Below are positions 1 through 7,410 of a DNA stretch of 40,979 nt, one piece after another. The notes beneath the pieces are model-generated. The model saw only the letters and a list, made by a program, of their open reading frames with translations, did not search any database and was not told the DNA's origin. The stretch lies in assembly GCA_021300535.1 (NCBI GenBank), contig JAJTED010000024.1, positions 1 to 40,979 of the forward strand. The letters run 5' to 3'. The DNA comes from Planctomycetaceae bacterium. Lineage in GTDB: Bacteria > Planctomycetota > Planctomycetia > Pirellulales > UBA1268. Made by a program: the position numbers and the translations under genes. How positions within the stretch are numbered: the stretch's first letter is position 1; the number at the start of each line of letters is the position of its first letter.

Positions 1-81
1 CGCCAGGCCCGGAGGGCCGGGTTGTCTGCACGCGGGCGGAGGCCCGCCAAGCGAACTGCGGCACGAGGCCGCAGGTTCGCG
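1..81. repeat. Cluster of three GC-rich hairpins at the left edge
   Basis: Three hairpins lie side by side: GGCCC/GGGCC (6-18), GCGGGC/GCCCGC around a GGAG loop (32-47), and a 12-pair stem with one bulge (51-62 with 68-80). The first hairpin core also occurs inside the repeat at 33415-33518, so this is probably the end of an R2-family copy cut by the window edge. No gene is supported in 1-391. Confidence 0.6.
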
Positions 82-92
82 TGAAACATCCT

Positions 93-110
93 CCCCGGCT
101 CCCGCCGGGG
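93..110. repeat. R1-family hairpin (single copy)
   Basis: This is a 7-bp perfect stem, CCCCGGC/GCCGGGG, with a TCCC loop, followed by GCTTCTTGTG. The stem and the flank match the hairpins in the array at 30457-30957, so it is an isolated copy of the same REP-like element in the CTTCTTG orientation. Confidence 0.7.
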
Positions 111-391
111 GCTTCTTGTGCCGTTCGCGCATGTCAAGCCAAGCGCACGACTGGAGAACGCGCAACAGCAAAAAACGCACGCTGCGAAAACACGCGTCGC
201 TTCACCATGTCACATCATCGCAGCGTGCGTTTGTGCCTGGCGGTCTTCCGCTCCATGATGGCAAGGTGCGCAAGACGGGGGTTTCCGATGGGCTGTCGCT
301 GCCGATGGAGCCCGGGGAATGGTCTGGCATCGCACCTGTCGGAACTGTTATTTCCCCGCCGGGAGATTCGTTCGCCAACCGCCGTTCAGTC

Positions 392-1414
392 ATGCTCCGC
401 GTTTTCACCACTCCCACGCCCTCCCCTGCCCCAGGCGTATCACCGCGCCCCCCCGGCGCGACACCGCGGTTCTCCGTGATGCTGCCAACGTTCGTGCCCG
501 ACGAGAAGCTGCTCGCAGCGCTGCGGTCGGTGCTCGCCCAGGCGTTGCCCCCGGCGGCGATGCAGATCACGGTGGTCGACGATGCCTCGATGCCCGGCCT
601 GACTCGCAGCCTGGTGCGGACGGCCGATCCCGACGGGCGGGTGGAAGTCGTGGAGCACGAGCAGCGGCTCGGCCTCGCCGGGAACTGGAACCGCGCCATC
701 GCCCTGGCCCGCGGCGAACTCGTGCACCTGCTGCATCAAGACGACTACGTGCGGCCCGGCTTCTACGCGGCCATCGACCGGGGATTCCGGGCGGCCCCCG
801 ACGCCGGCATGGCCTTCTGCCGCAGCCAGATCGTCGATGGCACGGGCCGGCCCATCAAGACATCGTCGCGGTTGCGCTGGCGCGCGGGCCTCATTCCCGA
901 CTGGCTGCCCGCGATTGCCGAGCGGCAACGCATCCAGACGCCGGCCGCCGTCGTGCGCCGCTCGACGTACGAAACCCTCGGTGGCTTCCGCCCCGAACTC
1001 AGTCAGACGGTCGACTGGGAAATGTGGGTGCGGATCGCCGCGGTCTATCCGGTGTGGTACGAACCGCGCTGTCTGGCCGTCTACCGGCGGCACCCCGGTA
1101 ACGAGTCCGCGCGGCTCTTCAAGACCGGCGCCGTCTGGCCCGATGTCCTGCGGGCGATCGAGATCAACGCCGCATGTCTGCCCGCGTCGTGCCGCGCAAC
1201 GATCGAGGCCAGCGCCCGCTGGCACGCGGCGTCGGCACTCCGCACGGCGGAGCGGCTGCTGGCCCATGGCGCGATCGATCAGGCGGCCGACGCCGTCATG
1301 CATGTCCCCGCACTTGTGCGGCTGATCACGGCCGACTCGCCGACAAACATCGTCCAACGACGGCTCGCCGCCCTGCAGGCACGCATTTCCCGTGCCGGCC
1401 GCCGCGCCGCCTGA
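392..1414 (+). CDS. Family 2 glycosyltransferase (GT-A fold)
   Basis: A 340-residue GT2 glycosyltransferase, expected to transfer a sugar from a nucleotide donor in the cytoplasm during surface-polysaccharide synthesis. The GT-A core starts near residue 30 with FSVMLPTF. VVDDAS follows, then LLHQDDYV, whose QDD sits where the metal-binding DXD lies in this family. The PELSQTVDWEMWVRIA stretch is the usual acceptor-side region. The frame stays open upstream to 116, but that part crosses an R1 hairpin and has no family similarity, so the ATG at 392 is preferred. The next gene, an RgpF-like protein, begins 25 bases downstream, which points to a glycan operon. The acceptor and donor sugars cannot be read from the sequence. 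Confidence 0.85.
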   Translation: MLRVFTTPTPSPAPGVSPRPPGATPRFSVMLPTFVPDEKLLAALRSVLAQALPPAAMQITVVDDASMPGLTRSLVRTADPDGRVEVVEHEQRLGLAGNWNRAIALARGELVHLLHQDDYVRPGFYAAIDRGFRAAPDAGMAFCRSQIVDGTGRPIKTSSRLRWRAGLIPDWLPAIAERQRIQTPAAVVRRSTYETLGGFRPELSQTVDWEMWVRIAAVYPVWYEPRCLAVYRRHPGNESARLFKTGAVWPDVLRAIEINAACLPASCRATIEASARWHAASALRTAERLLAHGAIDQAADAVMHVPALVRLITADSPTNIVQRRLAALQARISRAGRRAA

Positions 1415-1439
1415 CGCATCCCTCCGGCGAGCCCTGCTC

Positions 1440-2330
1440 ATGCCCCACGCTGCGGCCTCGTCGTGCCCGCCGCCGGATGCGTCATCCCGGGCGATCGTGT
1501 TCGCCCACTTCGATCCGCACGACGCCTTCGATTCGCATGTGGTCGAGGCCCTGCGCCGGTATCGGCCGCATGCCGCCCGGCTCGTGGTCGTCTCGGCGAC
1601 CGCCGCGCGGCTGCCCGCCCCGCTCCGCGGCCTCGTCGACACCTTCGTGCCGCGGGCCAACGTGGGCTACGACTTCGGCAGCTGGCAGGCCGGCCTGGCG
1701 ACGCTGTGCCCCGCCGACTTCGACGAGATCCTGTGCGTCAACGACAGCGTCTACGGCCCGCTCTTCGACCTCTGTCCCGCGCTGCACGATCCGCGCACGG
1801 CCGGCGCGGACCTGTGGGGCATGGTGCTGTCCGAGCAATCGACGCGCCGCCGCGGCGGCCGCTGCCCACACGTCCAATCCTGGTTCTTCGGCATGCGGCG
1901 TCGGCTGCTCGATTCACCCGTCTATGACGCATTCTGGCAGGGGATCGAGTCCGTGCCCGACAAGGAGGAGGTCGTGGACCGCTACGAGCTCGGCCTCTCC
2001 GTTGCCTGTCGTCAGGCCGGGCTGCGGATCGCGGGCCTCTACGACGCCCGCACGCAGGGGCCGATGCGGTTCGGAGAACTCCGGCCCCACCTGTCGCTTA
2101 CCGCCCCGCGCCGGTCTTGGAGGCTGTGGAAGAAAGGCCGCCGGATGCCCTACAACCCCAGCGAATTGGCCTGGTTACGGCTGCTTGAAGCGGGCGTCCC
2201 CTTTGTGAAGGTGGGACTGTTCCGGGTCAATCATTACGGCCTCGACCTCGGTCACGTGATCGCCGCGCTCGGCCGCCGGCATCCCGAAGCCCTGCCACTG
2301 ATCCGGGGGCATCTCGCCCGCTGCGGCTGA
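1440..2330 (+). CDS. Rhamnan synthesis F (RgpF)-like protein
   Basis: A 296-residue protein of the RgpF family (PF05045), which takes part in assembling rhamnose-containing cell-surface polysaccharides. Diagnostic stretches are VFAHFDPHD near the start, NVGYDFGSWQAGL, ILCVNDSVYGPL and VQSWFFGMRR. The family is thought to act as a glycosyltransferase, but the catalytic residues are poorly defined. An in-frame GTG at 1392 would add 16 residues and overlap the upstream glycosyltransferase. The ATG at 1440 gives no overlap and a better N-terminus. The pair ends at a strong terminator (2424-2452), so it is transcriptionally separate from the nuo operon. Confidence 0.85.
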   Translation: MPHAAASSCPPPDASSRAIVFAHFDPHDAFDSHVVEALRRYRPHAARLVVVSATAARLPAPLRGLVDTFVPRANVGYDFGSWQAGLATLCPADFDEILCVNDSVYGPLFDLCPALHDPRTAGADLWGMVLSEQSTRRRGGRCPHVQSWFFGMRRRLLDSPVYDAFWQGIESVPDKEEVVDRYELGLSVACRQAGLRIAGLYDARTQGPMRFGELRPHLSLTAPRRSWRLWKKGRRMPYNPSELAWLRLLEAGVPFVKVGLFRVNHYGLDLGHVIAALGRRHPEALPLIRGHLARCG

Positions 2331-2423
2331 CCGGCCGCCGACAGCGACTCCCGGCCGGGAAAAACCTCCCGGCTCGCCGACTCGCAGGCCACCTTGTATA
2401 ACTGGTGCGGTTATGACGGCTGG

Positions 2424-2452
2424 CCGGCCCCCCCCGGGGTGCCGGTTTTTTT
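2424..2452 (+). terminator. Intrinsic terminator after the glycan genes
   Basis: The stem CCGGC+CCCC pairs with GGGG+GCCGG around a single bulged T and a CCC loop. Seven T residues (2446-2452) follow directly. It lies 94 bases after the stop of the RgpF-like gene and just before the nuo control region. Confidence 0.8.
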
Positions 2453-2458
2453 GGGGCC

Positions 2459-2484
2459 GACTTCGTGACGAATTTCACGAAGTC
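2459..2484. promoter_or_regulatory. 26-bp dyad upstream of nuoA (Rex- or CRP/FNR-type operator candidate)
   Basis: Perfect 10-bp arms GACTTCGTGA and TCACGAAGTC flank CGAATT. The core is GTGA-N6-TCAC, the same half-sites and spacing as CRP (TGTGA-N6-TCACA) and Rex (TTGTGAA-N4-TTCACAA) operators. It is not followed directly by a T run, so a terminator is unlikely. It lies 57 bases before the nuoA start. Which regulator binds it is inference. Confidence 0.55.
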
Positions 2485-2540
2485 CGTTCCTGCGGCCGAT
2501 TTTTGCAATTCAGCCGCCCAAGACGCCCCCCGCCGACGCC

Positions 2541-2936
2541 ATGGATGCCATCCTTCCCGTCCTGCTGTTCGTCGCCATCGCGGCCGCGGTATCGGTGGGC
2601 CTCGTGGTCGCTGCTCAGTTGATCGGCCCCCGGCGGAGCGGCGCAGTCAAGGAGATGCCCTACGAAAGCGGCATGGATCCGGTCCACGACACGCGGCGGC
2701 GGTTCGACGTCCGGTTCCACCTCGTGGCGATCACCTTCCTCGTCTTCGACGTCGAGCTCCTGTTCCTCTATCCATGGGCGGTGGCGAGCCGCTCGGCGGC
2801 CGGTGTCGATGCCGCCGTGGCGGGCGGGCTCGTGGCGTCGCGGGGCCTGGTATTCGCGGGAGCGATGGCGTTCATCGCCCTGGTGATCGTGGGCTTCGCC
2901 TACGACTGGCGCAAGGGGGTGTTCCGATGGCGATGA
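2541..2936 (+). CDS. nuoA: NADH-quinone oxidoreductase subunit A
   Basis: A 131-residue membrane subunit of complex I at the junction between the peripheral and membrane arms. Family signatures are MPYESGMDP (loop between helix 1 and helix 2) and [19 protein letters not shown] followed by LFLYPWA. Three membrane segments are visible: residues ~5-26, ~60-80 and ~95-125. It is the first gene of the 14-gene nuo operon, and its 3' end overlaps nuoB. The length is normal for the family. Confidence 0.96.
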   Translation: MDAILPVLLFVAIAAAVSVGLVVAAQLIGPRRSGAVKEMPYESGMDPVHDTRRRFDVRFHLVAITFLVFDVELLFLYPWAVASRSAAGVDAAVAGGLVASRGLVFAGAMAFIALVIVGFAYDWRKGVFRWR

Positions 2937-3541
2937 ACGACCTACAGCTGCCGGAAAACGTGTTCGTCAGCCGGCTCGACTCCCTGGCGAACTGGTGCCG
3001 CAAGAACAGCCTCTGGCCGATGCCCTTCGCCACCGCCTGCTGCGGCATCGAGCTGATGGCCACCGGTGCCAGCAAGCACGACCTGGCCCGCTTCGGCGCC
3101 GAGGTGTTCCGCTTCAGCCCGCGGCAATGCGACCTGATGATCGTGGCGGGCCGCGTGGTGATGAAGATGCTGCCGGTGCTCCAGCGGATCTGGCAGCAGA
3201 TGCACGAGCCCAAGTGGTGCATCTCGATGGGTGCCTGCGCGAGCACGGGAGGCGTGTTCGACACCTACGCCGTCGTGCAGGGCATCGACCGCTTCATCCC
3301 CGTCGACATGTACGTGCCCGGCTGTCCGCCGCGGCCCGAGCAGTTGATTCAGGCGATCATCGACCTGCAGGACAAGATCCAGCGCGAGGGCACGATCACC
3401 GGCCGCGAGTTCGACACGGCCGGCCGCCAGCTCCGCAAGCGGGCCCTCGTCGAGGCGGCCGATCCGCTGGCCATCGACGCCGCCCGGAATCCGGTCCTTC
3501 AGCGGCAGCTCGCCGCGGCCGCAACCGGGCCCCAATCCTGA
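2927..3541 (+). CDS. nuoB: NADH-quinone oxidoreductase subunit B
   Basis: A 204-residue subunit that carries the terminal 4Fe-4S cluster N2, which passes electrons to quinone. The cluster ligands are visible: the CC pair in FATACCGIE, the Cys of SMGACAS and the Cys of VPGCPPRP. The ATG at 2927 is preferred because AAGGGGG (2913-2919) stands 7 bases upstream. The second in-frame ATG at 2933 would give an exact ATGA overlap with the nuoA stop. Either way translation is coupled to nuoA. The tail after about residue 160 is poorly conserved, as is usual. Confidence 0.96.
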   Translation: MAMNDLQLPENVFVSRLDSLANWCRKNSLWPMPFATACCGIELMATGASKHDLARFGAEVFRFSPRQCDLMIVAGRVVMKMLPVLQRIWQQMHEPKWCISMGACASTGGVFDTYAVVQGIDRFIPVDMYVPGCPPRPEQLIQAIIDLQDKIQREGTITGREFDTAGRQLRKRALVEAADPLAIDAARNPVLQRQLAAAATGPQS

Positions 3542-3563
3542 CCCGCCAGCCACGTTTCGCTCC

Positions 3564-4073
3564 ATGCCCTTCGTTCCCCCCGCCGTCGACGACGTCCTCG
3601 CCGCCCTCACGGAGCGGTTTGGTGCCGTCGAGTCGTCCGTATATCGCGGCCAGACCCAGCTCGTCGTGTCCGATCGCGACGCCTTCGACGTCCTGCGGCA
3701 TCTCGCCGACGCCGGCTTCGACCTGCTGGTGGACGTGACCTGCGTCGACTACCTCGAGTATCGCGGCGCCCGCCGCCGCTACGGCATGGTCTACCTGCTG
3801 GCGAGCACGGCCACCAACCAGCGGCTCACCGTGCGGGTGTTCCTCGACGACCCCGAGCCGGCGGTCCAGAGCGTCGTTCCGATCTGGCCAGCGGCCAACT
3901 GGCTGGAGCGCGAGGTCTGGGACATGTTCGGCATCCGCTTCATCGGTCACCCGGACCTCCGCCGCCTGATGATGCCCGAGGAGTTCGCCGCCCACCCGCT
4001 GCGGAAGGACTATCCGCTGCAGGGCCGCGGCGAACGCCACAACTTCCCCGTCATCACGCGGGACCACAGCTGA
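3564..4073 (+). CDS. nuoC: NADH-quinone oxidoreductase subunit C
   Basis: A 169-residue peripheral-arm subunit (30-kDa type) that packs against NuoD and NuoB. Signatures are LLVDVTCVDYL, the YLL-R-VFL strand region, and NWLEREVWDMFGIRF followed by HPDLRRLMMPE and HPLRKDYPL. NuoC is a separate gene here, not fused to NuoD as in Escherichia coli. It begins 22 bases after nuoB and ends 4 bases before nuoD. Confidence 0.96.
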   Translation: MPFVPPAVDDVLAALTERFGAVESSVYRGQTQLVVSDRDAFDVLRHLADAGFDLLVDVTCVDYLEYRGARRRYGMVYLLASTATNQRLTVRVFLDDPEPAVQSVVPIWPAANWLEREVWDMFGIRFIGHPDLRRLMMPEEFAAHPLRKDYPLQGRGERHNFPVITRDHS

Positions 4074-4077
4074 CCCC

Positions 4078-5316
4078 ATGTCACTCGCCCCCCCGGAAAT
4101 CGACGTCACGCAGCGCGGCCCCGAAGCGGGCGCCCGGTCCGAGGACTACCTGTGGACGCTGAACTTCGGCCCGCAGCACCCGGCCACGCACACGACGCTC
4201 CGCCTCGTGCTCAAGCTCGAGGGGGAGCGGGTGGTCGATGCCATGCCCGAGATCGGCTACCTGCACTCGGGCTTCGAGAAGATCGGCGAGCACCTGACGT
4301 TCAACCAATACGTCACCGTGACGGACCGGATGAACTACATCTCGCCGATGGCCAACAACGTCGCCTGGCACCACGCGGTGGAGACGCTGCTGGGGCTGGA
4401 GCTGACCCCGCGGTGCAAGTACATCCGCACGATCATCGCCGAGCTCGCCCGGATCAGCGATCACCTGCTGTGCAACGGCGCCGTGGGCCTCGACACCGGC
4501 GCCTTCACTTTCTTCCTCTACGGCTTCTACCAGCGCGAGGTGATCTACGACATCTTCGAGACGCTGTGCGGCGCGCGGTTCACGAACTCCTACACCCGCG
4601 TCGGGGGTGTGTCGCAGGATTTCACGCCGCTGGTGATCGAGAAGATCCGCACCTTCCTCAAGACCTTCCCCAAGACCCTCGACGACATGGAGCGGCTCCT
4701 GACCCGCAACCGGATCTTCGTCGACCGCACCAAGGGCGTAGGGGTGCTCGCGAAGGAAGAGGCGATCGCCGGCGGCGCCACCGGCCCCGTGGCCCGGGCC
4801 AGCGGCGTGACCCGCGACCTCCGCAAGGACGAGCCGTATCTCGCCTACGAGGACTTCCAATTCCAGGTCTGCTGTGCGAGCGCCGGCGATTGCTACGCCC
4901 GGTATCTCGTCCGCATGCAGGAGATGCGCGAGAGCCTGAAGATCGTGCATCAGGCGCTGGAAAACCTGCCGGCGGGCGACGTCAACGTGGGCATCGACCA
5001 GCGGGTGGCGCGGCCGACGAAGCAGCAGGTCTACTCGACGATCGAGGGCACGATCTCCCACTTCGAGCTCTCGATGGCCAACCGCGGCTTCGAGGTGCCG
5101 TGCGCGGAGTCGTACGCCGCGATCGAGGCGCCCAACGGCGAGCTCGGCTTCTACGTCGTGGGTGACGGCAGTGAGACGGCCTACCGGGCCCGCTGCCGGC
5201 CGCCGTCGGTGCTCCACTTCGCCCTCTTCCCGCAGCTCATCCGCGGCCACACGCTCTCCGACGTGGTGGCCGTGCTCGGCAGCCTGAACATCATCGCCGC
5301 GGAGCTCGACCGATGA
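4078..5316 (+). CDS. nuoD: NADH-quinone oxidoreductase subunit D
   Basis: A 412-residue 49-kDa-type subunit that forms the quinone pocket together with NuoB. FGPQHPATH near residue 30 holds the quinone-site histidine region. EIGYLHSGFEKIGE, DRMNYISPMANN and ARISDHLLCNG are family hallmarks, and the C-terminus ends in SLNIIAAELDR as is typical for an intact protein. Its stop overlaps, in the form ATGATGA, the start of an 81-codon frame that runs to nuoE. Confidence 0.97.
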   Translation: MSLAPPEIDVTQRGPEAGARSEDYLWTLNFGPQHPATHTTLRLVLKLEGERVVDAMPEIGYLHSGFEKIGEHLTFNQYVTVTDRMNYISPMANNVAWHHAVETLLGLELTPRCKYIRTIIAELARISDHLLCNGAVGLDTGAFTFFLYGFYQREVIYDIFETLCGARFTNSYTRVGGVSQDFTPLVIEKIRTFLKTFPKTLDDMERLLTRNRIFVDRTKGVGVLAKEEAIAGGATGPVARASGVTRDLRKDEPYLAYEDFQFQVCCASAGDCYARYLVRMQEMRESLKIVHQALENLPAGDVNVGIDQRVARPTKQQVYSTIEGTISHFELSMANRGFEVPCAESYAAIEAPNGELGFYVVGDGSETAYRARCRPPSVLHFALFPQLIRGHTLSDVVAVLGSLNIIAAELDR

Positions 5317-5558
5317 TGACCACTTCACCTTTCGCGTCAGAAAGGCCCACCCTGCCCGCGCCGTCGCCGGCCAGCCACGCAGCAGGGAGGACGGGGTTGC
5401 CCATGCCGCCGAGCGGGCTATGGGAGCGAGCGCAGCCAGGATGGCGGAGCGAAGCGGACATGCAGAGAGCCGCGGCCTGGAGGGCCGAGGCGAACGTCCG
5501 GCGAGACGGCACGGGCAGCCCCGTCCGGCACCACCTGATGAAGCCATTGATCACATGA
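5313..5558 (+). CDS. 81-residue frame bridging nuoD and nuoE, repeat-derived
   Basis: No known family was recognised. The frame starts at an ATG that overlaps the nuoD stop by 4 bases and ends in a TGA that overlaps the nuoE ATG by 4 bases (5555-5558). The protein is rich in Pro, Arg and Ala and has no membrane segment or clear domain. Residues ~27-71 are encoded by the R2 repeat (5390-5525). The frame may exist only to carry ribosomes through the inserted repeat, because no Shine-Dalgarno is visible in front of nuoE. The opposite view, a chance open frame in GC-rich DNA, remains possible. The exact double overlap is the argument for translation. Confidence 0.4.
   Translation: MMTTSPFASERPTLPAPSPASHAAGRTGLPMPPSGLWERAQPGWRSEADMQRAAAWRAEANVRRDGTGSPVRHHLMKPLIT
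5390..5525. repeat. R2 repeat copy A, MITE-like, inside the nuo operon
   Basis: A 136-bp element whose ends, GACGGGGTTGCCCATGCC (5390-5407) and GGCACGGGCAGCCCCGTC (5508-5525), are inverted repeats matching at 16 of 18 positions. Inside are CGGGCTATGGGAGCGAGCG, a GGCCTGGAGGGCC hairpin and GAACGTCCGG, all shared with the copy at 33415-33518. It encodes no transposase. Confidence 0.7.
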
Positions 5559-6052
5559 TCGCCCCGCGAAAACTTCTCACCGACGAGATGGTGGCCAAGA
5601 TCGAGGCGCTCGCGCCGCGGTACCCAAACCGCCGCGCCCTCACGCTACCCGCCCTGCACATCGTCAACGCCGAGCTGCGGCACGTGCCGCTCGAGGCCGT
5701 CGTCGAGATCGCCGCCGTGCTCGGCCTGGCGCCGGCGGAGGTGCAGGACACGCTCACCTTCTACCAGTTCTTCCATCAGGAGAAGCCGCACGGCAAGGTG
5801 CGGGCGTTCGTCTGCCGATCGGTGTCGTGCGCGCTCCGCGGAGGCGACCACCTGCTCGAACACCTCTGCCAGCGGAACGGCATCGATCCCTATGGCACGA
5901 CGCCCGACGGCGAATTGACGATCGAGCCGGCCGAGTGTCTGGGGGCCTGCGACTTCGCGCCGTGCATCCTCGCCAACGACGACCTGCTCAAGAACATGAC
6001 TCCCGAGGCGGCCGAGGCCGAACTCAAGAAGCCGCGGGCGAGGGCCACCTGA
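5555..6052 (+). CDS. nuoE: NADH-quinone oxidoreductase subunit E
   Basis: A 165-residue thioredoxin-fold subunit of the NADH-dehydrogenase module that carries the 2Fe-2S cluster N1a. The four ligands are in CRSVSC and in ECLGACDFAP (C-x4-C and C-x3-C). The N-terminal helical region holds the usual LTLPALHIVNAE and VQDTLTFYQFF stretches. The ATG at 5555 is chosen because the upstream part of the open frame is repeat sequence. No ribosome-binding site precedes it, so initiation probably depends on the ATGA overlap with the bridging frame. Confidence 0.95.
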   Translation: MIAPRKLLTDEMVAKIEALAPRYPNRRALTLPALHIVNAELRHVPLEAVVEIAAVLGLAPAEVQDTLTFYQFFHQEKPHGKVRAFVCRSVSCALRGGDHLLEHLCQRNGIDPYGTTPDGELTIEPAECLGACDFAPCILANDDLLKNMTPEAAEAELKKPRARAT

Positions 6053-6054
6053 CC

Positions 6055-7410
6055 ATGCAGCCATTCAAGCCCGTGCTCCTCGAGGCGGTCGGCGTGCCCG
6101 ACGGCCACACGATCACCAGCTACAAGAGCCGCGGCGGCTATGCGCCGCTCGAGGCCACGCTGGCAGGCAGGCAGCCGGCCGACGTGATCGAGATGGTGAA
6201 GGCGTCGGGGCTGCGGGGCCGCGGCGGTGCCGGCTTCCCGACCGGCCTCAAGTGGACGTTCCTGCCGAAGGATCACCCGGGCCCGATCTACCTGTGCATC
6301 AACGCCGACGAGAGCGAGCCGGGCACGTTCAACAACCGGATTCTGATGGAGGACGACCCGCACCAGGTGATCGAGGGGATCATCCTCTCGTCGTTCGCCA
6401 CGCGGGCCTCCACGGCATACCTGTACCTGCGGTACGAGTACCCGAAGAGCTGGCACCGCCTGCAGGCGGCGATCGACGAGGCCTACGCGGCCGGCTACCT
6501 CGGCAAGAACATCCGCGGCACCGGCTTCGCGCTCGACATCTATCTCCATCGCGGCGCGGCGGCCTACATCTGCGGCGAGGAGACCGGGCTGATCGAGAGC
6601 CTCGAGGGCAAGCGGGCGTGGCCGCGGATCAAGCCGCCATTCCCGGCGATCGAAGGCCTGTTCCGCAAGCCGACGGTCGTCAACAACATCGAGACGATGG
6701 CCTGCGTGGCCCAGATCGCCCGCCGCGGCGTCGACTGGTTCAAGTCGATCGGCGTGCCGGCCGATCCGAACAATCCCCGCGATCCCGGCTCCTACGGCCC
6801 GAAGCTCTACTGCCTGTCCGGCCACGTGGAGAAGCCGGGCTGCTACGAGGCGCCGCTGGGGATCACGGCCCGCGAACTGATCGAACACCACGGGGGCGGC
6901 GTGTGGAAGGGCCGCCGGGCGAAGGCGGTGATCCCCGGCGGCATCTCGATGGGCCTGATGACCGAGAGCGAGCTCGACACGCCGCTCGACTTCGCCGGCC
7001 CGGGCAAGGTGGGCTGCCTCGGCCTCGGCACGGCAGCCGTCGTCGTCATCGACGATCAGACGAGCATCGTCGACTTCCTGCACAACTCGGCCCGGTTCTT
7101 CGCCCACGAGTCGTGCGGACAGTGCACGCCCTGCCGCGAGGGGACGAGCTGGAGCCTGCGGATCCTGGAGCGGATCAAGGCCGGTCAGGGCCGGCTCAAG
7201 GATCTCGACATCCTCCTCGAACTCGGGCAGACCATGGGCATGATGCCGGGCAGCACGATCTGCGGCCTGGCCGACGGCGCCGCCTGGCCGATGAAGAATG
7301 CGATCAAGAAGTTCCGCGGCGAGTTCGAGGACACCATCAAGCGGACCAATCCCACGGGCTGGATGGTCACCGATCCCGTTCCCGCCCTGCAGATCGTCGG
7401 AGCGCACTGA
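6055..7410 (+). CDS. nuoF: NADH-quinone oxidoreductase subunit F
   Basis: A 451-residue subunit that binds NADH, FMN and the 4Fe-4S cluster N3, the electron entry point of complex I. GRGGAGFPTG (residues 55-64) and NADESEPGTF form the FMN/NADH site. ESCGQCTPCREG supplies C354, C357 and C360 of N3, with the fourth Cys in GSTICGLADG. It starts 2 bases after nuoE, and its TGA shares one base with the nuoG ATG. The longer upstream frame is a shadow of nuoE. Confidence 0.97.
   Translation: MQPFKPVLLEAVGVPDGHTITSYKSRGGYAPLEATLAGRQPADVIEMVKASGLRGRGGAGFPTGLKWTFLPKDHPGPIYLCINADESEPGTFNNRILMEDDPHQVIEGIILSSFATRASTAYLYLRYEYPKSWHRLQAAIDEAYAAGYLGKNIRGTGFALDIYLHRGAAAYICGEETGLIESLEGKRAWPRIKPPFPAIEGLFRKPTVVNNIETMACVAQIARRGVDWFKSIGVPADPNNPRDPGSYGPKLYCLSGHVEKPGCYEAPLGITARELIEHHGGGVWKGRRAKAVIPGGISMGLMTESELDTPLDFAGPGKVGCLGLGTAAVVVIDDQTSIVDFLHNSARFFAHESCGQCTPCREGTSWSLRILERIKAGQGRLKDLDILLELGQTMGMMPGSTICGLADGAAWPMKNAIKKFRGEFEDTIKRTNPTGWMVTDPVPALQIVGAH

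Noticed and set aside
81-479. 132-residue plus-strand open frame at the left edge
   Set aside because: It crosses repeat hairpins, overlaps the glycosyltransferase start in another frame and has Arg/Pro-rich shadow composition.
2397-2402. TATAAC as a -10 box for the nuo operon
   Set aside because: No suitable -35 box lies upstream and a strong terminator (2424-2452) follows, so transcription from here would not reach nuoA without antitermination.
2459-2484. Intrinsic terminator reading of the nuo dyad
   Set aside because: The T run (2500-2504) begins 15 bases after the stem, too far for an intrinsic terminator, and a better terminator stands just upstream.
4081-5547. 488-residue minus-strand open frame opposite nuoD
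   Set aside because: It is a long antisense frame caused by high GC at third codon positions. The plus strand encodes conserved NuoD and the antisense product resembles nothing known.
6252-7409. Long N-terminal extension of nuoG
   Set aside because: It lies entirely inside nuoF in another frame. The ATG at 7410 gives the conserved N-terminus.
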